Assembly: GCA_043728315.1 (NCBI GenBank)
Contig: JAYTMT010000016.1
Span: forward strand, 1-64,000
Source: JAAFIP01 sp043728315
GTDB lineage: Bacteria > Pseudomonadota > Gammaproteobacteria > Burkholderiales > Burkholderiaceae_C
Length of the DNA: 64,000 bases
Direction of reading: 5' to 3'
The notes under the pieces are model-generated. The model had not been told where the DNA came from. It did no database searches and saw nothing but the letters and a program-made list of their open reading frames with translations. Made by a program: the position numbers and the translations under genes. This document shows, one piece after another, positions 48,607 through 58,096 of the stretch. The number at the start of each line of letters is the position of its first letter. Position 1 is the first letter of the stretch.

Positions 48607-50553
48607 CTACCTAGCGGCACTGGCAGCAGGCATGGCAGACGGCGCAGCTACAGCAGCTGCGCCTGAGCCGCTGGCAGGAGCACTGGCGCTACCAGCCGCT
48701 GCCACACCTGCACCTCCAGCACCACTGCCTCCTTGACCACCTTGACCACCTGGACCTCCTGGACCTCCTGGACCACCTGCACCACCTCCAGGTCTGCCCA
48801 GCTCAACAATTCGCACTGGCGTGTTGTCGCGCAGCAAACGCTGCTGCCCCGCCACCACCACGGTGTCGCCCTCAAGCACCCCATCGGTCAGCTCCACACG
48901 GCCTAGGCGGCGCAGCCCTACTTTGACCTCGGTGCGCAAAGAAACTAAACGCTTGCCGTCGACAAACACAGGCGCAGCTGCGGCTGGCGCAGCAGGCGCA
49001 CTGGAAGCTGCTGGCGTGCCCGCTGGGGCAGACGCCGCAGCGGCGGCCGCTGCCGCTGCTGCCACAACTTTGGCCTTTTCAGCCAGTACTTTGGCCTCTT
49101 CTTCGGTTTGTGTCACCACTTTGATGACAAACTGCCGCCCACCTTGGGGCACGATAGCCTCTTCTGGCACAGTCAGTGATTTGTCGTTGATTTTGAAGAC
49201 AGTATTGACACGTGCGAACATGCCCGGACGCAAGGGGCCGCCAGCCGCGCCAGCGTTGTTGCCAGCACCGGGCATTCCTGCACTACCCGCACCCGAACCG
49301 GTGCGCGGCGCATTGCCCGCAGCCGCTGCTGTTGCCCCAGCTGCCCCAGCCGCCCCGCCCACACTAGCAGGGCGAGCGCCAGCCGCCACAGGCCTAGCCC
49401 CGCCTTCGCCCGAGCTAGATGCCGTAGCAGCAGACAACGCCGCTGCGCCTGATGCCGCCGCCGTGCGCGCGGCCAAACTGAATGGGGTGCATGACAACTG
49501 CACAGGGTCGGTTACCACGGGGCGGGGCACAATCAACGCTGGCGCAGAAGGCCTTGGCGCTGGTTTAGGAGCGGGCTTGGCTGTAGGTTTAGTGGCAGGT
49601 TTAGCGGCAGATTGTGCAGCCTGTGCGCCAGCAGTGCCGGAAGCGGGTGCCGCTCCCAGCGCACCACCACTGCCAGCGCCACCCGCAGGCCGCTGCATCG
49701 GCTCACCGGCCGTATTAGGCAACACCGCCCGCACCGAAATAGAGCGCCCGTTGGCATCGATTTGCGGGTCAATCGCCTCAATTTTGGCCTTGAAAGTTCG
49801 CCCTGGCATGGCGTCAAGCTGCAAATCCACCTGCTGGTCTTTGCGCAGTTTGCCCTGAAAGCGTTCTGGCAATTTGAAATCCACATACATTGCGCCAAGG
49901 TCTTCAATATTGACCAAATCCGCGCCGTCTTTCACATAGTCGCCAATGTTGATATTGCGAATGCCAACAGTGCCGTCAAAAGGTGCGATTACCCGCATGC
50001 GCTCCAGCCGCGCGCAAGACAGCGCCAGCTGCGCCTCCACCACGGCCACATTGGCCGCGCTTTCGTCCACCACGCGCTGGGCAATGAAGCTTTGCGCCAC
50101 CAACTCTTGGTTGCGTTTTAAATTGGCGCGGGCAATTTGCAATTGTGCATCCGACTGGCGAACCTCGGCGCGTTGCAGCACATCGTCAAGTTGCACCACC
50201 GTGTCGCCCTTTCTAATGCGGCCACCATCGGTAAAGCCCATAGCGATGATTCTGCCCGCCACCTCGGGGCGCATCATCACGTTTTGGCGGCTGCGCAGCG
50301 AGCCCACCGACTGCGCGTCGTCTTGCAGCGAACTGACCTCCACCTTAGCCACCTCCACCCCCGCAGGGCCTCCAGGCCCGCCGGCTGGCCGCGCGGCCGC
50401 TGCGCCCGTGGCTGGCGCGCCCACAGCACCTGACACTTGTGCCCCAGTGATTTCAGTAGGGCCCTTGGGCTTGTTTTGGTACCAATATGCAGCGCCAGAG
50501 GCTGCGACTATGCCTGCGGCTGCGATGATGGAATAAAGTGCCTTGGATGCCAT
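48607..50553 (-). CDS. RND periplasmic adaptor with large low-complexity insertions
   Basis: Membrane-fusion protein linking the RND pump to an outer-membrane channel. Recognisable parts are the N-terminal anchor, barrel-sandwich and hairpin (VGSLRSRQNVMMRPEVAGRI, NLKRNQELVAQSFIAQRVVDE) and the beta-barrel (IAPFDGTVGIRNINIGDYV). At 648 residues it is far longer than the usual 380-420. Extra Ala/Pro/Gly-rich sequence sits at about residues 286-436, within a barrel loop between VRAVLPN and LRPGMFARV, at about 494-528, and as a GGP-rich tail after 586. Start ATG 50553 is chosen by homology. The frame stays open throughout. Confidence 0.93.
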   Translation of the reverse strand: MASKALYSIIAAAGIVAASGAAYWYQNKPKGPTEITGAQVSGAVGAPATGAAAARPAGGPGGPAGVEVAKVEVSSLQDDAQSVGSLRSRQNVMMRPEVAGRIIAMGFTDGGRIRKGDTVVQLDDVLQRAEVRQSDAQLQIARANLKRNQELVAQSFIAQRVVDESAANVAVVEAQLALSCARLERMRVIAPFDGTVGIRNINIGDYVKDGADLVNIEDLGAMYVDFKLPERFQGKLRKDQQVDLQLDAMPGRTFKAKIEAIDPQIDANGRSISVRAVLPNTAGEPMQRPAGGAGSGGALGAAPASGTAGAQAAQSAAKPATKPTAKPAPKPAPRPSAPALIVPRPVVTDPVQLSCTPFSLAARTAAASGAAALSAATASSSGEGGARPVAAGARPASVGGAAGAAGATAAAAGNAPRTGSGAGSAGMPGAGNNAGAAGGPLRPGMFARVNTVFKINDKSLTVPEEAIVPQGGRQFVIKVVTQTEEEAKVLAEKAKVVAAAAAAAAAASAPAGTPAASSAPAAPAAAAPVFVDGKRLVSLRTEVKVGLRRLGRVELTDGVLEGDTVVVAGQQRLLRDNTPVRIVELGRPGGGAGGPGGPGGPGGQGGQGGSGAGGAGVAAAGSASAPASGSGAAAVAAPSAMPAASAAR

Positions 50554-50709
50554 GTGCGGTGTCTCAAATAGTGGGAATCTTAGAATGCTAACTTTAACAG
50601 CCGAGCCTCCCATTTTTGTGAAATCTTTGCCTTAAATCCTACGCATTTTCACTATGTCGGCATGTGCAAAGCATCTTTACATTCGGTTTACAAAGCGGGC
50701 AAAAAAAGT

Positions 50710-51141
50710 TCAGGGCACGCCCCGATTGGCCAAAGCATCGGCCCGTTCGTTGCCCGGATCTCCTGCATGGCCTTTGACCCAGCGCCACTCTATGCTGTGC
50801 CCTCCATTGGCCACCAAGTCATCAAGGCGCATCCACAAATCGACGTTTTTCACAGGCTGCTTAGCGGCCGTTTTCCAGCCTTTGGCCTTCCAGCCCTTGA
50901 CCCATTCGGTGATGCCTTGCAACACATATTTGCTGTCCACATACATCACTACTTTGCATGGCCGCTTGAGTGCCGACAGGCCCTCAATCACCGCCATCAT
51001 TTCCATGCGGTTGTTCGTGGTGAGCGATTCGCCACCAAACAATTCTTTGCTGGTATCCCCAGATTTCAGAAAAACGCCCCAGCCACCGGGCCCAGGGTTG
51101 CCTTTGCATGCCCCATCGGTATACATCTCAACATGGTTCAT
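50710..51141 (-). CDS. rnhA: ribonuclease HI
   Basis: Cuts RNA in RNA-DNA hybrids. The 143-residue product has all four catalytic acids: MYTDGACKGNPGPGGWG (Asp), NRMEMMAVIEGL (Glu), VMYVDSKYV (Asp) and WVKGHAGDPGNERADALA (His and Asp). Length is standard. It lies between the efflux operon and the FimV-like gene, each on the minus strand but spaced too far for certain co-transcription. Confidence 0.97.
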   Translation of the reverse strand: MNHVEMYTDGACKGNPGPGGWGVFLKSGDTSKELFGGESLTTNNRMEMMAVIEGLSALKRPCKVVMYVDSKYVLQGITEWVKGWKAKGWKTAAKQPVKNVDLWMRLDDLVANGGHSIEWRWVKGHAGDPGNERADALANRGVP

Positions 51142-51151
51142 TTTTTATGGT

Positions 51152-51207
51152 TTTTTCATCCAATGTCAGCGTCACATGGTCATATGGCGCTATTAAAATA
51201 ATACTAA
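51152..51207 (-). repeat. dispersed 55-bp repeat, copy 11
   Basis: On the plus strand it reads TTTTTTCATCCAATGTCAGC, GTCACATGGTCATATGGCGC and TATTAAAATAATA. It lies between rnhA and the FimV-like gene and touches the latter's stop. Confidence 0.92.
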
Positions 51208-53657
51208 GCAGGTTTGTTTGGCTTTTTAGGCAAAACCAGCGCATCATCCATGTCGAAGTCAATCGCCATGTCTTCTTGCGCTTGAGCAGCGGCAGGCGCA
51301 GCCAAGGGACTAGGGTCAATGGTTTCTAGATTGATGTCTAAGCCCATGCGCTTAGAGGATCTGGGAAATACAATTTCATCTTGCAGCTTGGCATCTGGAA
51401 CATCGAGCATGTTCTCAAATTCCATCACCCCGCCGTCGTCCCCGAAGCCTACAAAATTGGCGCTTGGTGGCACCACCTCAATCAAGGATGGTGATAAGGA
51501 ATGCGCGCTTTGATCAAAAGTGGGCAATTGGTCTAAGTCAGTGCTAAGGAAATCGCTGGCAGGTGCGTCAAGCTTGCGTTTTTTTGCGCCCTGCGGCCCA
51601 ACAGAAGGTGCATGCGTGCCAGCCTTTACACCAGAATTTTTGGACTGGTTATTGGACTTTTCATAGACGTGCACGTCTTTGATGATGGCATGGAGCATCA
51701 AAAGCTCACGGTAGGCCAACAGGTCAAAGCCCGACTGCCCGCCCTCTTCTTCGGCGGTTTCGGCATGCCTGCGAAAAACCGATTCTTCGATTACCTCAAG
51801 TACGCGTTGGCTAGGCCACAGCAGCTGAATGCGGGTAAGCGCGCGCGGGTAGTACTCAAGTCCGCGCCCTACTTCGTTGTATTGCTCAAAGGGGGGGATT
51901 TTGCCGTTGAAAGCACGGTTAAAGTCCGCACGAAGGGTTTCATAATTGTGGCTGAGTTTGAGCGTGTGGTAGAGCTCAAACAAATCCAAGTAGGCCATGG
52001 CGCTGGTTTCTGGGTACTCACGGATATGGCTGCGCAAAATTTCTATGGCTTGGGTGTGCTGGCCTAGCGAGACAAAAAACTCTGCTTGTTGCTGCACATC
52101 AAACAACTCTTCTGCATTCACAGTTCGGGGCATGCCGGGAATGCTGGGGGCAAAATCTACAGACGAAATAGGCAGCATATCGCCTTGTTTCATGTCTTGC
52201 TGCAAGCGTGCTCTGGCTGCAGCCATGCCGCTAGGCGCATCAAAACCAGCCTGGCTGCTTGAATCCAAAGCCTCCCATTGATCCATTGGGCTAAGTGGGG
52301 AAGTCACCTCAGGCGAAAACTTGCCCGGTTCACTTACAAAGCCCATGTCAGCAGCGGACTTTCGCGGCTGCAATTGGGCTGTTTTGGGGGGGGGTGTAAA
52401 GGGCTTGTCTTCTGAATCAAATTCGCGGTCAGCGGCTTGTTTTCCCGCCCACCAAGGCGAGCCTGCGCGTGTTTTGCCTCCGGTGCTGCCAAGCCGCACC
52501 CAAGCATAGGCGGCTGCAGCTATTGCTGCCAAGGCTAAAAACAGCATTGCAATACTAAACCCATTGACATAGCGCTCGCTTCGGGCGGTGGCCAAATCGG
52601 CACTGAGGCTTTGCAGCGCTGCTTGCTGGCGCTTGCCATCGCTGCGCATAGTGGCTAATTCTGACTCAAGTGCAGACAATCGGTTGTTGGCCTGCAAAGC
52701 TTCGCTCGGATCAGCTTGCAGGCTTTTCCATAAGGCTGCCGCGGCTAAGCGCTGCTGCGGATCAGTGGCCAAGGGTGATAAAAGCTCAGACGAGGCACGC
52801 AGGCTAGGAGATCGCTCCCCAGCAAAGAAATCTGCCGAATCAAGCTCTAAACGTGCGCCCTTTGTTTTGGATGCTTCAGATTTTTTGCTGGCTTTACCCG
52901 TGGCCGCAGGCGCGGCGATGGCAGGTATTGCCAAAGAAGCAGTGTCAGCACGCTCAGAAGCTGTCGCGCTGCGAGCCGCAGTTACGCGCTGTGCTGCGTT
53001 GGCCTTTCGCTCTGCCTCACGGGCCTTGCGCTCTGCCCGCAGCTGCTCACGCAAAAGTCGGCGTTCCTCACGGGCACTGGGCGCGGCATTGGACTCTGGT
53101 GTGGCGCCGCTTTTGGGCAAATTCACTTCAGGAGCGGCGATGCGGGGCACGGCAAGCACGGGAGCGGCTGCAAGCGCATACGGCGTGAATGGCACTGCGC
53201 GCGGGGCAGCCACCGCGCTAGGAGCCGAGAACTCCTCGGTGCTGGCCTCACTGAGCAACACGTAGCGCCTTGTGGACAGCTGCTGGCAAGTGGCTTTTAA
53301 GAAAACAGTGACCACCGGCTCGTCTACTGGCTGGGTGCTGCGGATACGAATGGCGATGTCATTGGCCGCGCCCAATTTGTCGACACTGATACGCAGCGTG
53401 CCTGCAGGCAGCCGCGTGTCGCCATAGAATACATCGGCCTCAAAACACTGGGCGTTGGCTATCTCTTGTGCGGACTCCAGCGTTCCCATCACCGATATGT
53501 CTAAGGGCTTGCCAATCAAAGGCGTGCCCCGGCTACGCCCCAAAGACAAAGCAGCCGCATCAGGCGGCACAAGAGAAGCAACGCCAATAGCCAGCAATGC
53601 CAGCAAAACGCTGGCGCGGCCAAAATTCATCCATTTAAAAGAAAACACTGTATGCAT
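51204..53657 (-). CDS. fimV: FimV/HubP-like pilus and polarity protein
   Basis: Large membrane protein of the FimV family, involved in type IV pilus assembly and polar organisation. The 817-residue product has a signal peptide ending near AAALSLG, a FimV N-terminal domain (GTPLIGKPLDISVMG, TLRISVDKLGA), a long Ala/Arg/Ser-rich periplasmic linker, a coiled coil before one membrane segment (about residues 370-387, LFLALAAIAAAAYAWV), and a cytoplasmic part with a TPR-like unit (FFVSLGQHTQAIEILRSHIRE). No LysM motif is obvious, so assignment rests on layout and the N-terminal domain. Start 53657 is chosen to begin just before the signal sequence. Confidence 0.82.
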   Translation of the reverse strand: MHTVFSFKWMNFGRASVLLALLAIGVASLVPPDAAALSLGRSRGTPLIGKPLDISVMGTLESAQEIANAQCFEADVFYGDTRLPAGTLRISVDKLGAANDIAIRIRSTQPVDEPVVTVFLKATCQQLSTRRYVLLSEASTEEFSAPSAVAAPRAVPFTPYALAAAPVLAVPRIAAPEVNLPKSGATPESNAAPSAREERRLLREQLRAERKAREAERKANAAQRVTAARSATASERADTASLAIPAIAAPAATGKASKKSEASKTKGARLELDSADFFAGERSPSLRASSELLSPLATDPQQRLAAAALWKSLQADPSEALQANNRLSALESELATMRSDGKRQQAALQSLSADLATARSERYVNGFSIAMLFLALAAIAAAAYAWVRLGSTGGKTRAGSPWWAGKQAADREFDSEDKPFTPPPKTAQLQPRKSAADMGFVSEPGKFSPEVTSPLSPMDQWEALDSSSQAGFDAPSGMAAARARLQQDMKQGDMLPISSVDFAPSIPGMPRTVNAEELFDVQQQAEFFVSLGQHTQAIEILRSHIREYPETSAMAYLDLFELYHTLKLSHNYETLRADFNRAFNGKIPPFEQYNEVGRGLEYYPRALTRIQLLWPSQRVLEVIEESVFRRHAETAEEEGGQSGFDLLAYRELLMLHAIIKDVHVYEKSNNQSKNSGVKAGTHAPSVGPQGAKKRKLDAPASDFLSTDLDQLPTFDQSAHSLSPSLIEVVPPSANFVGFGDDGGVMEFENMLDVPDAKLQDEIVFPRSSKRMGLDINLETIDPSPLAAPAAAQAQEDMAIDFDMDDALVLPKKPNKPA

Positions 53658-53766
53658 ACGGAGCTCAATTCTCGCACAGTAAGTAAATACCATACTTGTT
53701 ACAACCAGACAGCAACTCCATACATAATCTATGCATCCAGCCATTAACTTATAAGCGATTTTTTTC

Positions 53767-55287
53767 ATGCCAACTGAATTTTCATGTGTTGCAGTAGCAG
53801 GCGCTGGCGCTATGGGGCGCGGCATTGCACAAATTGCTGTCCAAGCCGGCAGTCGGGTGCTGGTCTACGACACGGTGGCACAAGCCTCGACCAATGCCAT
53901 TGCCGCAGTCAACGCACAATGGAGCAAGCTGCTTGAAAAAGGCCGAATCAGCGCAGAGCAGGCGGGCGACTATGCCACCCGCTTAATCGCTTGCCATGCT
54001 TTGCAAGACTTGGCGGCAGCTGATTTGGTGATCGAGGCCATTGTGGAGCGCCTAGATGTCAAAAAGGCTCTTTTCGCACAAATTGAGGCCATAGTGAAAC
54101 CCGATACCGTGCTGGCGAGCAACACCTCGTCACTCAGCGTTACAGCCATTGCCGCAGGCATGCTGCATCCGCAGCGATTTGCGGGCTACCATTTTTTCAA
54201 CCCAGTGCCACTGATGAAGGTGGTAGAGGTGATTGCTGGCATCAAAACCAATGCCCACACCTGCCAGCGACTGACTAGCTATGCCAAGCAAATGGGCCAT
54301 ACCGCAGTCAATGCGGCCGACACACCGGGCTTCATCGTGAACCATGCTGGCCGCGCCTATGGCACCGAGGCACTGCGCATTGTGGGCGAAGGCATTGCCG
54401 ATTTCGCCACGATTGACCGCATTTTGCGCGACCAAGTGGGCTTCAAGCTTGGCCCTTTTGAACTCATGGATTTGACGGCACTGGATGTCTCCCACCCCGT
54501 GATGGAGTCAGTTTATAAACAATACTACGAAGAGCCGCGCTACCGCCCCTCGGTCATCACGGCCCAGCGCTTGGCCGGAGGCCTGCTGGGCAAAAAAGTG
54601 GGCGAAGGCTTCTACACCTACCCCAATGGCGTAGCCCAAGTGCCCGCTGACCAAGCCGTGCCCGTGGTGGAGCAGATGCCGCCTGTGTGGGTGTCGCCAC
54701 GCGCCACCCGTCGCTCAGAGCTATTGGCTCTGCTTAAAGCATTAGGAGCAACGATTGAAACTGGCGTCTCGCCCTCTATGCACGCCCTCACCCTGATTGC
54801 GCCCTTGGGCTTTGATGTGACCACGGTGGCTGTGGTGGACAGGCATGACCCCGCCCGCACCATCGGCATAGACATGCTGTTTGCCGACGCGCAAACCAAG
54901 CGCCGCGTGCTCGCCACCAACCCCGCCACCCGCGCCGACATGCGCGATGCAGCGCACGCCCTGTTTGCGCGCGATGGCAAAGCCGTGAGTGTGATCAAAG
55001 ACAGCGGTGGCTTTGTCACCCAGCGCGTGGTAGCCGCTATTGTGAACATTGCCTCTGACATGTGCCAGCAAGGCATTTGCAGCCCGCAAGATTTAGAGCT
55101 GGCCGTCACACTCGGTTTGGGCTACCCCATGGGCCCGCTGGCCATGGGTGATGCCTGCGGGCCTACCAATATCCTAGAAGTGCTATTTAACATGCAAACC
55201 GTGTACGGCGACCCGCGCTACCGCCCCAGCCCTTGGCTGCGTAGGCGCGGCGCGATTGGCCTGAGCCTCATGCACCAAGAGGCTTGA
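53767..55287 (+). CDS. 3-hydroxyacyl-CoA dehydrogenase (PaaH-type)
   Basis: Oxidises 3-hydroxyacyl-CoA with NAD+. The 506-residue product has the Rossmann motif VAVAGAGAMGRGIAQIAVQ, SNTSSLSVTAIA and the catalytic HFFNPVPLMKVVEVI, then two C-terminal 3HCDH domains (AADTPGFIVNHAGRAYG, IKDSGGFVTQRVVAAI). This two-domain arrangement of about 500 residues is that of PaaH/PaaC-like enzymes of phenylacetate or adipate-like degradation. It starts the plus-strand CoA-thioester operon, divergent from fimV. The exact substrate is not decidable. Confidence 0.94.
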   Translation: MPTEFSCVAVAGAGAMGRGIAQIAVQAGSRVLVYDTVAQASTNAIAAVNAQWSKLLEKGRISAEQAGDYATRLIACHALQDLAAADLVIEAIVERLDVKKALFAQIEAIVKPDTVLASNTSSLSVTAIAAGMLHPQRFAGYHFFNPVPLMKVVEVIAGIKTNAHTCQRLTSYAKQMGHTAVNAADTPGFIVNHAGRAYGTEALRIVGEGIADFATIDRILRDQVGFKLGPFELMDLTALDVSHPVMESVYKQYYEEPRYRPSVITAQRLAGGLLGKKVGEGFYTYPNGVAQVPADQAVPVVEQMPPVWVSPRATRRSELLALLKALGATIETGVSPSMHALTLIAPLGFDVTTVAVVDRHDPARTIGIDMLFADAQTKRRVLATNPATRADMRDAAHALFARDGKAVSVIKDSGGFVTQRVVAAIVNIASDMCQQGICSPQDLELAVTLGLGYPMGPLAMGDACGPTNILEVLFNMQTVYGDPRYRPSPWLRRRGAIGLSLMHQEA

Positions 55288-55290
55288 AAT

Positions 55291-56070
55291 ATGCCGGCCC
55301 AACTCCTTAGCACCAGCCATGGCCAGACCATGGTGCTCACCCTGTCTAACCCCGAATACCGCAACGCCTTGGGGCCCGAAATATACGCCGCTGGCGTGGA
55401 AGCACTTAATGCGGCTGATAACAACCCCGAGGTGCGCAGCGTGGTGATCACGGGCGAAGGCACGCAGTTTTGTGCAGGCGGCAATTTGCAGCGTCTGCTG
55501 GACAACCGCGCCCAGCCACCGCAGGTGCAAGCCGAAAGCATCGACGCGCTGCACAGCTGGATAGAAACTATCCGCAGCTTTCCCAAGCCAGTGATTGCCG
55601 CTGTGGAAGGCGCGGCGGCTGGCGCAGGCTTTTCGCTGTGCTTGGCTTGCGACATGGTGGTGGCCGCACGCTCGGCGTTTTTTGTCATGGCATACAGCAA
55701 TGTAGGGCTATCGTGTGACGGAGGTGCCAGCTGGGCATTAGCGCGCAGTTTGCCGCGCCAATTGGTCAACGAGCTGCTGATGCTGGGCACGCGCATCAGC
55801 GCAGAGCGCCTGCACGCACTTGGCGTGGTGAACCAGCTGTGCAGCGACGGCCAAGCATTGGCCGCAGCGCTGGAGCTGGCGGCTCAGCTCAATAGCCGCG
55901 CCCCCAATGTGATGGCCAGCCTCAAAGAGCTGGTAAGCGAAGCCGATAGCAGCGATTTACACAGCCAATTGGCGCGCGAACGCAGCCAATTTGTGGACAA
56001 CCTGCACCACCCCAATGCGGCAGAAGGCATATCGGCGTTTTTGGGCAAACGCCCGCCGCTGTACCCTTAA
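55291..56070 (+). CDS. enoyl-CoA hydratase/isomerase family protein
   Basis: A 259-residue crotonase-fold protein with the oxyanion-hole segments GEGTQFCAGGNLQRL and VEGAAAGAGFSLCLACDM. The usual glutamates at the hydratase active site are not both evident (the segment near residue 140 reads SNVGLSCDGGASWALAR, with Asp in place of one Glu), as is typical of the isomerase/ring-hydrolase branch such as PaaG. It starts three bases after the dehydrogenase stop and is certainly co-transcribed. Probable role: hydration or isomerisation step before the dehydrogenase. Confidence 0.92.
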   Translation: MPAQLLSTSHGQTMVLTLSNPEYRNALGPEIYAAGVEALNAADNNPEVRSVVITGEGTQFCAGGNLQRLLDNRAQPPQVQAESIDALHSWIETIRSFPKPVIAAVEGAAAGAGFSLCLACDMVVAARSAFFVMAYSNVGLSCDGGASWALARSLPRQLVNELLMLGTRISAERLHALGVVNQLCSDGQALAAALELAAQLNSRAPNVMASLKELVSEADSSDLHSQLARERSQFVDNLHHPNAAEGISAFLGKRPPLYP

Positions 56071-56172
56071 TGGCCTAACTTAAGGGCAAAACTGACAATC
56101 TGGCGACAGACACGCAGGCGACAAAGCAGCACCCCAGCGCCAGCCGCACACTGCACAATCGAGAAACTGACT

Positions 56173-56898
56173 ATGCATAACATGGAAGACCCCATTCTGA
56201 CCCAAGAAGAGCGCGAAGCCATTAACTCTGGCCGCTGGTTCTCTTCTTTGTCGCCCTCGCTGCGGCATGACATCCTGCGCGTCACCTACGTCAAGCGCTA
56301 CCGCGATGGCGAGCTCATTTGTGCACGTGGCGATGCGCCCGACGAATGGATCGCCTGCGCGCGCGGAGCTGTGCGGGTGAGCTCCACGTCGCTGTCGGGC
56401 AAACAAATCACCCTGACCTATGTAGAGCCTGGCATTTGGTTTGGCGACGTGGCCATGTTTGACGGCGACAGGCGCACCCACGACGGCTATGCCCACGGCG
56501 ACAGCACCATAGTGTGCGTGGCACGCGGCGATTTTCGCAAAATATTGGCCAACCACATTGAGCTGTATGAGGCACTGATGCGCCTGCAAGCACGCCGCAT
56601 CCGCCAGCTTTTTGGCCTTGTGGAAGATTTGAACACCCTGCCCCTGCGTGCGCGTTTGGCCAAGCAGCTACTGCATTTGGTGCGCAGCTACGGCGTGGCC
56701 AGCCTGTCCGACGGCACAGAAACCCGCATTGGCCTGCATTTGGCGCAAGAAGAATTGGCGCAACTCCTAGGCGCATCGCGCCAGCGGGTGAACCAAGAGC
56801 TCAAGTCCATGGAGCGCGAAGACATCATCCGCATAGAGCCGGGTGGCTTGGTGGTGCGCAACCGCACTGCGCTTATGAAAATCACCGAAACTGAGTAA
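56173..56898 (+). CDS. Crp/Fnr-family transcriptional regulator
   Basis: A 241-residue regulator with an N-terminal cyclic-nucleotide-binding-like beta-roll (YRDGELICARGDAPDEWIACARGAVRV), a dimer helix (RLQARRIRQLFGLVEDLNT), and a C-terminal winged helix (LHLAQEELAQLLGASRQRVNQELKSME). The N-terminal cysteines needed for an FNR iron-sulfur cluster are not arranged as in Fnr, so it is more CRP-like; the effector is unknown. Embedded in the CoA operon, it may control it. ATG 56173 or 56182 could be the start. Confidence 0.92.
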   Translation: MHNMEDPILTQEEREAINSGRWFSSLSPSLRHDILRVTYVKRYRDGELICARGDAPDEWIACARGAVRVSSTSLSGKQITLTYVEPGIWFGDVAMFDGDRRTHDGYAHGDSTIVCVARGDFRKILANHIELYEALMRLQARRIRQLFGLVEDLNTLPLRARLAKQLLHLVRSYGVASLSDGTETRIGLHLAQEELAQLLGASRQRVNQELKSMEREDIIRIEPGGLVVRNRTALMKITETE

Positions 56899-56916
56899 AT
56901 TGAGAACCGATACAGC

Positions 56917-58002
56917 ATGGCTGATTTTGAACATTTTGTAGGCACCAAAGCAGTGGGCGATGCGCATGCCTTTGACGTGGGCGCTTTAACCCTGTGGCTG
57001 GATCAGCATTTAGACGGCTTCAAAGGCCCATTGACCGTGGAAATGTTCAAGGGCGGGCAGTCCAACCCCACCTACAAACTCATCACCCCCAGCACCAGCT
57101 ACGTGATGCGCGCCAAACCCGGCCCCGTGGCCAAGCTGCTGCCCAGCGCCCACGCGGTGGAGCGCGAGTTTGCAGTGATGGATGGCCTGTATGGCACTGA
57201 TGTGCCCGTGGCCAAAATGCACTGCCTGTGCGAAGACGAATCCATCATTGGCCGTGCCTTTTATGTGATGGAATTTGTGGATGGCCGTGTCATGTGGGAC
57301 CAATCATTGCCCGGTTATGCACAAGCAGAGCGTCTGGCCATTTACAGCGAAATGAACCGCGTGATTGCCGCTTTGCATGCTGTGCCCTTTGCCGAGCGCG
57401 GCTTGACCAATTTTGGCAAGCCAGGCAGCTATTTTGAGCGGCAAATTGGCCGCTGGACCAAGCAGTATTTGGCCAGCGTCACCCAGCCTAATGCAGAGAT
57501 GGACCAGTTGATCGAATGGCTGCCCAAGCACATGCCTGCCAGCGCACTCGACCAAAGCAAAGTATCCATCGTGCATGGCGATTTTCGATTAGACAACATG
57601 GTGTTTCACCGCACCGAGCCGCGCGTGCTGGCCGTGCTCGACTGGGAGCTGTCCACCTTGGGGCATCCACTGGCCGACTTTAGCTACCACTGCATGTCTT
57701 GGCATATTCCGCCGGGTGGCTTTCGCGGCATTGGTGGGCTAGACCTTGCCGTGCTGGGCATTCCAGACGAAGACACTTACATTCGCATGTACTGCGAGCG
57801 CACGGGGTTTGCCAGTTTTGAGGCCATCAAGGCCGACTGGAATTTTTACATGGCCTACAACCTTTTCAGAATTGCCGCGATTTTGCAAGGCATTGCCAAA
57901 AGGGTCGAAGCGGGCACCGCGTCTAGCGCGCAGGCCATCAGCTCGGGCGCGGGCGCACGGCCCATGGCGCAACTGGGCTGGCAGTTTGCCCAGCGCGCCT
58001 AA
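56917..58002 (+). CDS. APH-family kinase, ACAD10/11 N-domain-like
   Basis: A 361-residue aminoglycoside-phosphotransferase-fold kinase with the family's catalytic loop IVHGDFRLDNMVFH and metal-binding LAVLDWELSTLGHPLADF. It matches the kinase half of eukaryotic ACAD10/ACAD11 and bacterial LvaA, which phosphorylate the 4-hydroxyl of 4-hydroxyacyl-CoAs. Here the kinase is separate, directly followed by an acyl-CoA dehydrogenase of the matching ACAD11 type. The substrate is therefore inferred to be a hydroxyacyl-CoA, not an antibiotic. Confidence 0.88.
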   Translation: MADFEHFVGTKAVGDAHAFDVGALTLWLDQHLDGFKGPLTVEMFKGGQSNPTYKLITPSTSYVMRAKPGPVAKLLPSAHAVEREFAVMDGLYGTDVPVAKMHCLCEDESIIGRAFYVMEFVDGRVMWDQSLPGYAQAERLAIYSEMNRVIAALHAVPFAERGLTNFGKPGSYFERQIGRWTKQYLASVTQPNAEMDQLIEWLPKHMPASALDQSKVSIVHGDFRLDNMVFHRTEPRVLAVLDWELSTLGHPLADFSYHCMSWHIPPGGFRGIGGLDLAVLGIPDEDTYIRMYCERTGFASFEAIKADWNFYMAYNLFRIAAILQGIAKRVEAGTASSAQAISSGAGARPMAQLGWQFAQRA

Positions 58003-58096
58003 GCCTTGATTGCCCATCTTTTTAAGCACACACGCTCCACGCACACCTTCCCAGCCGAACCCGCACCACACTTTCATTTATAAACCAGGACGACAT

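Noticed and set aside
48821..49858. A 345-codon plus-strand frame
   Set aside because: Antisense to the adaptor's GC-rich low-complexity part; no recognisable protein.
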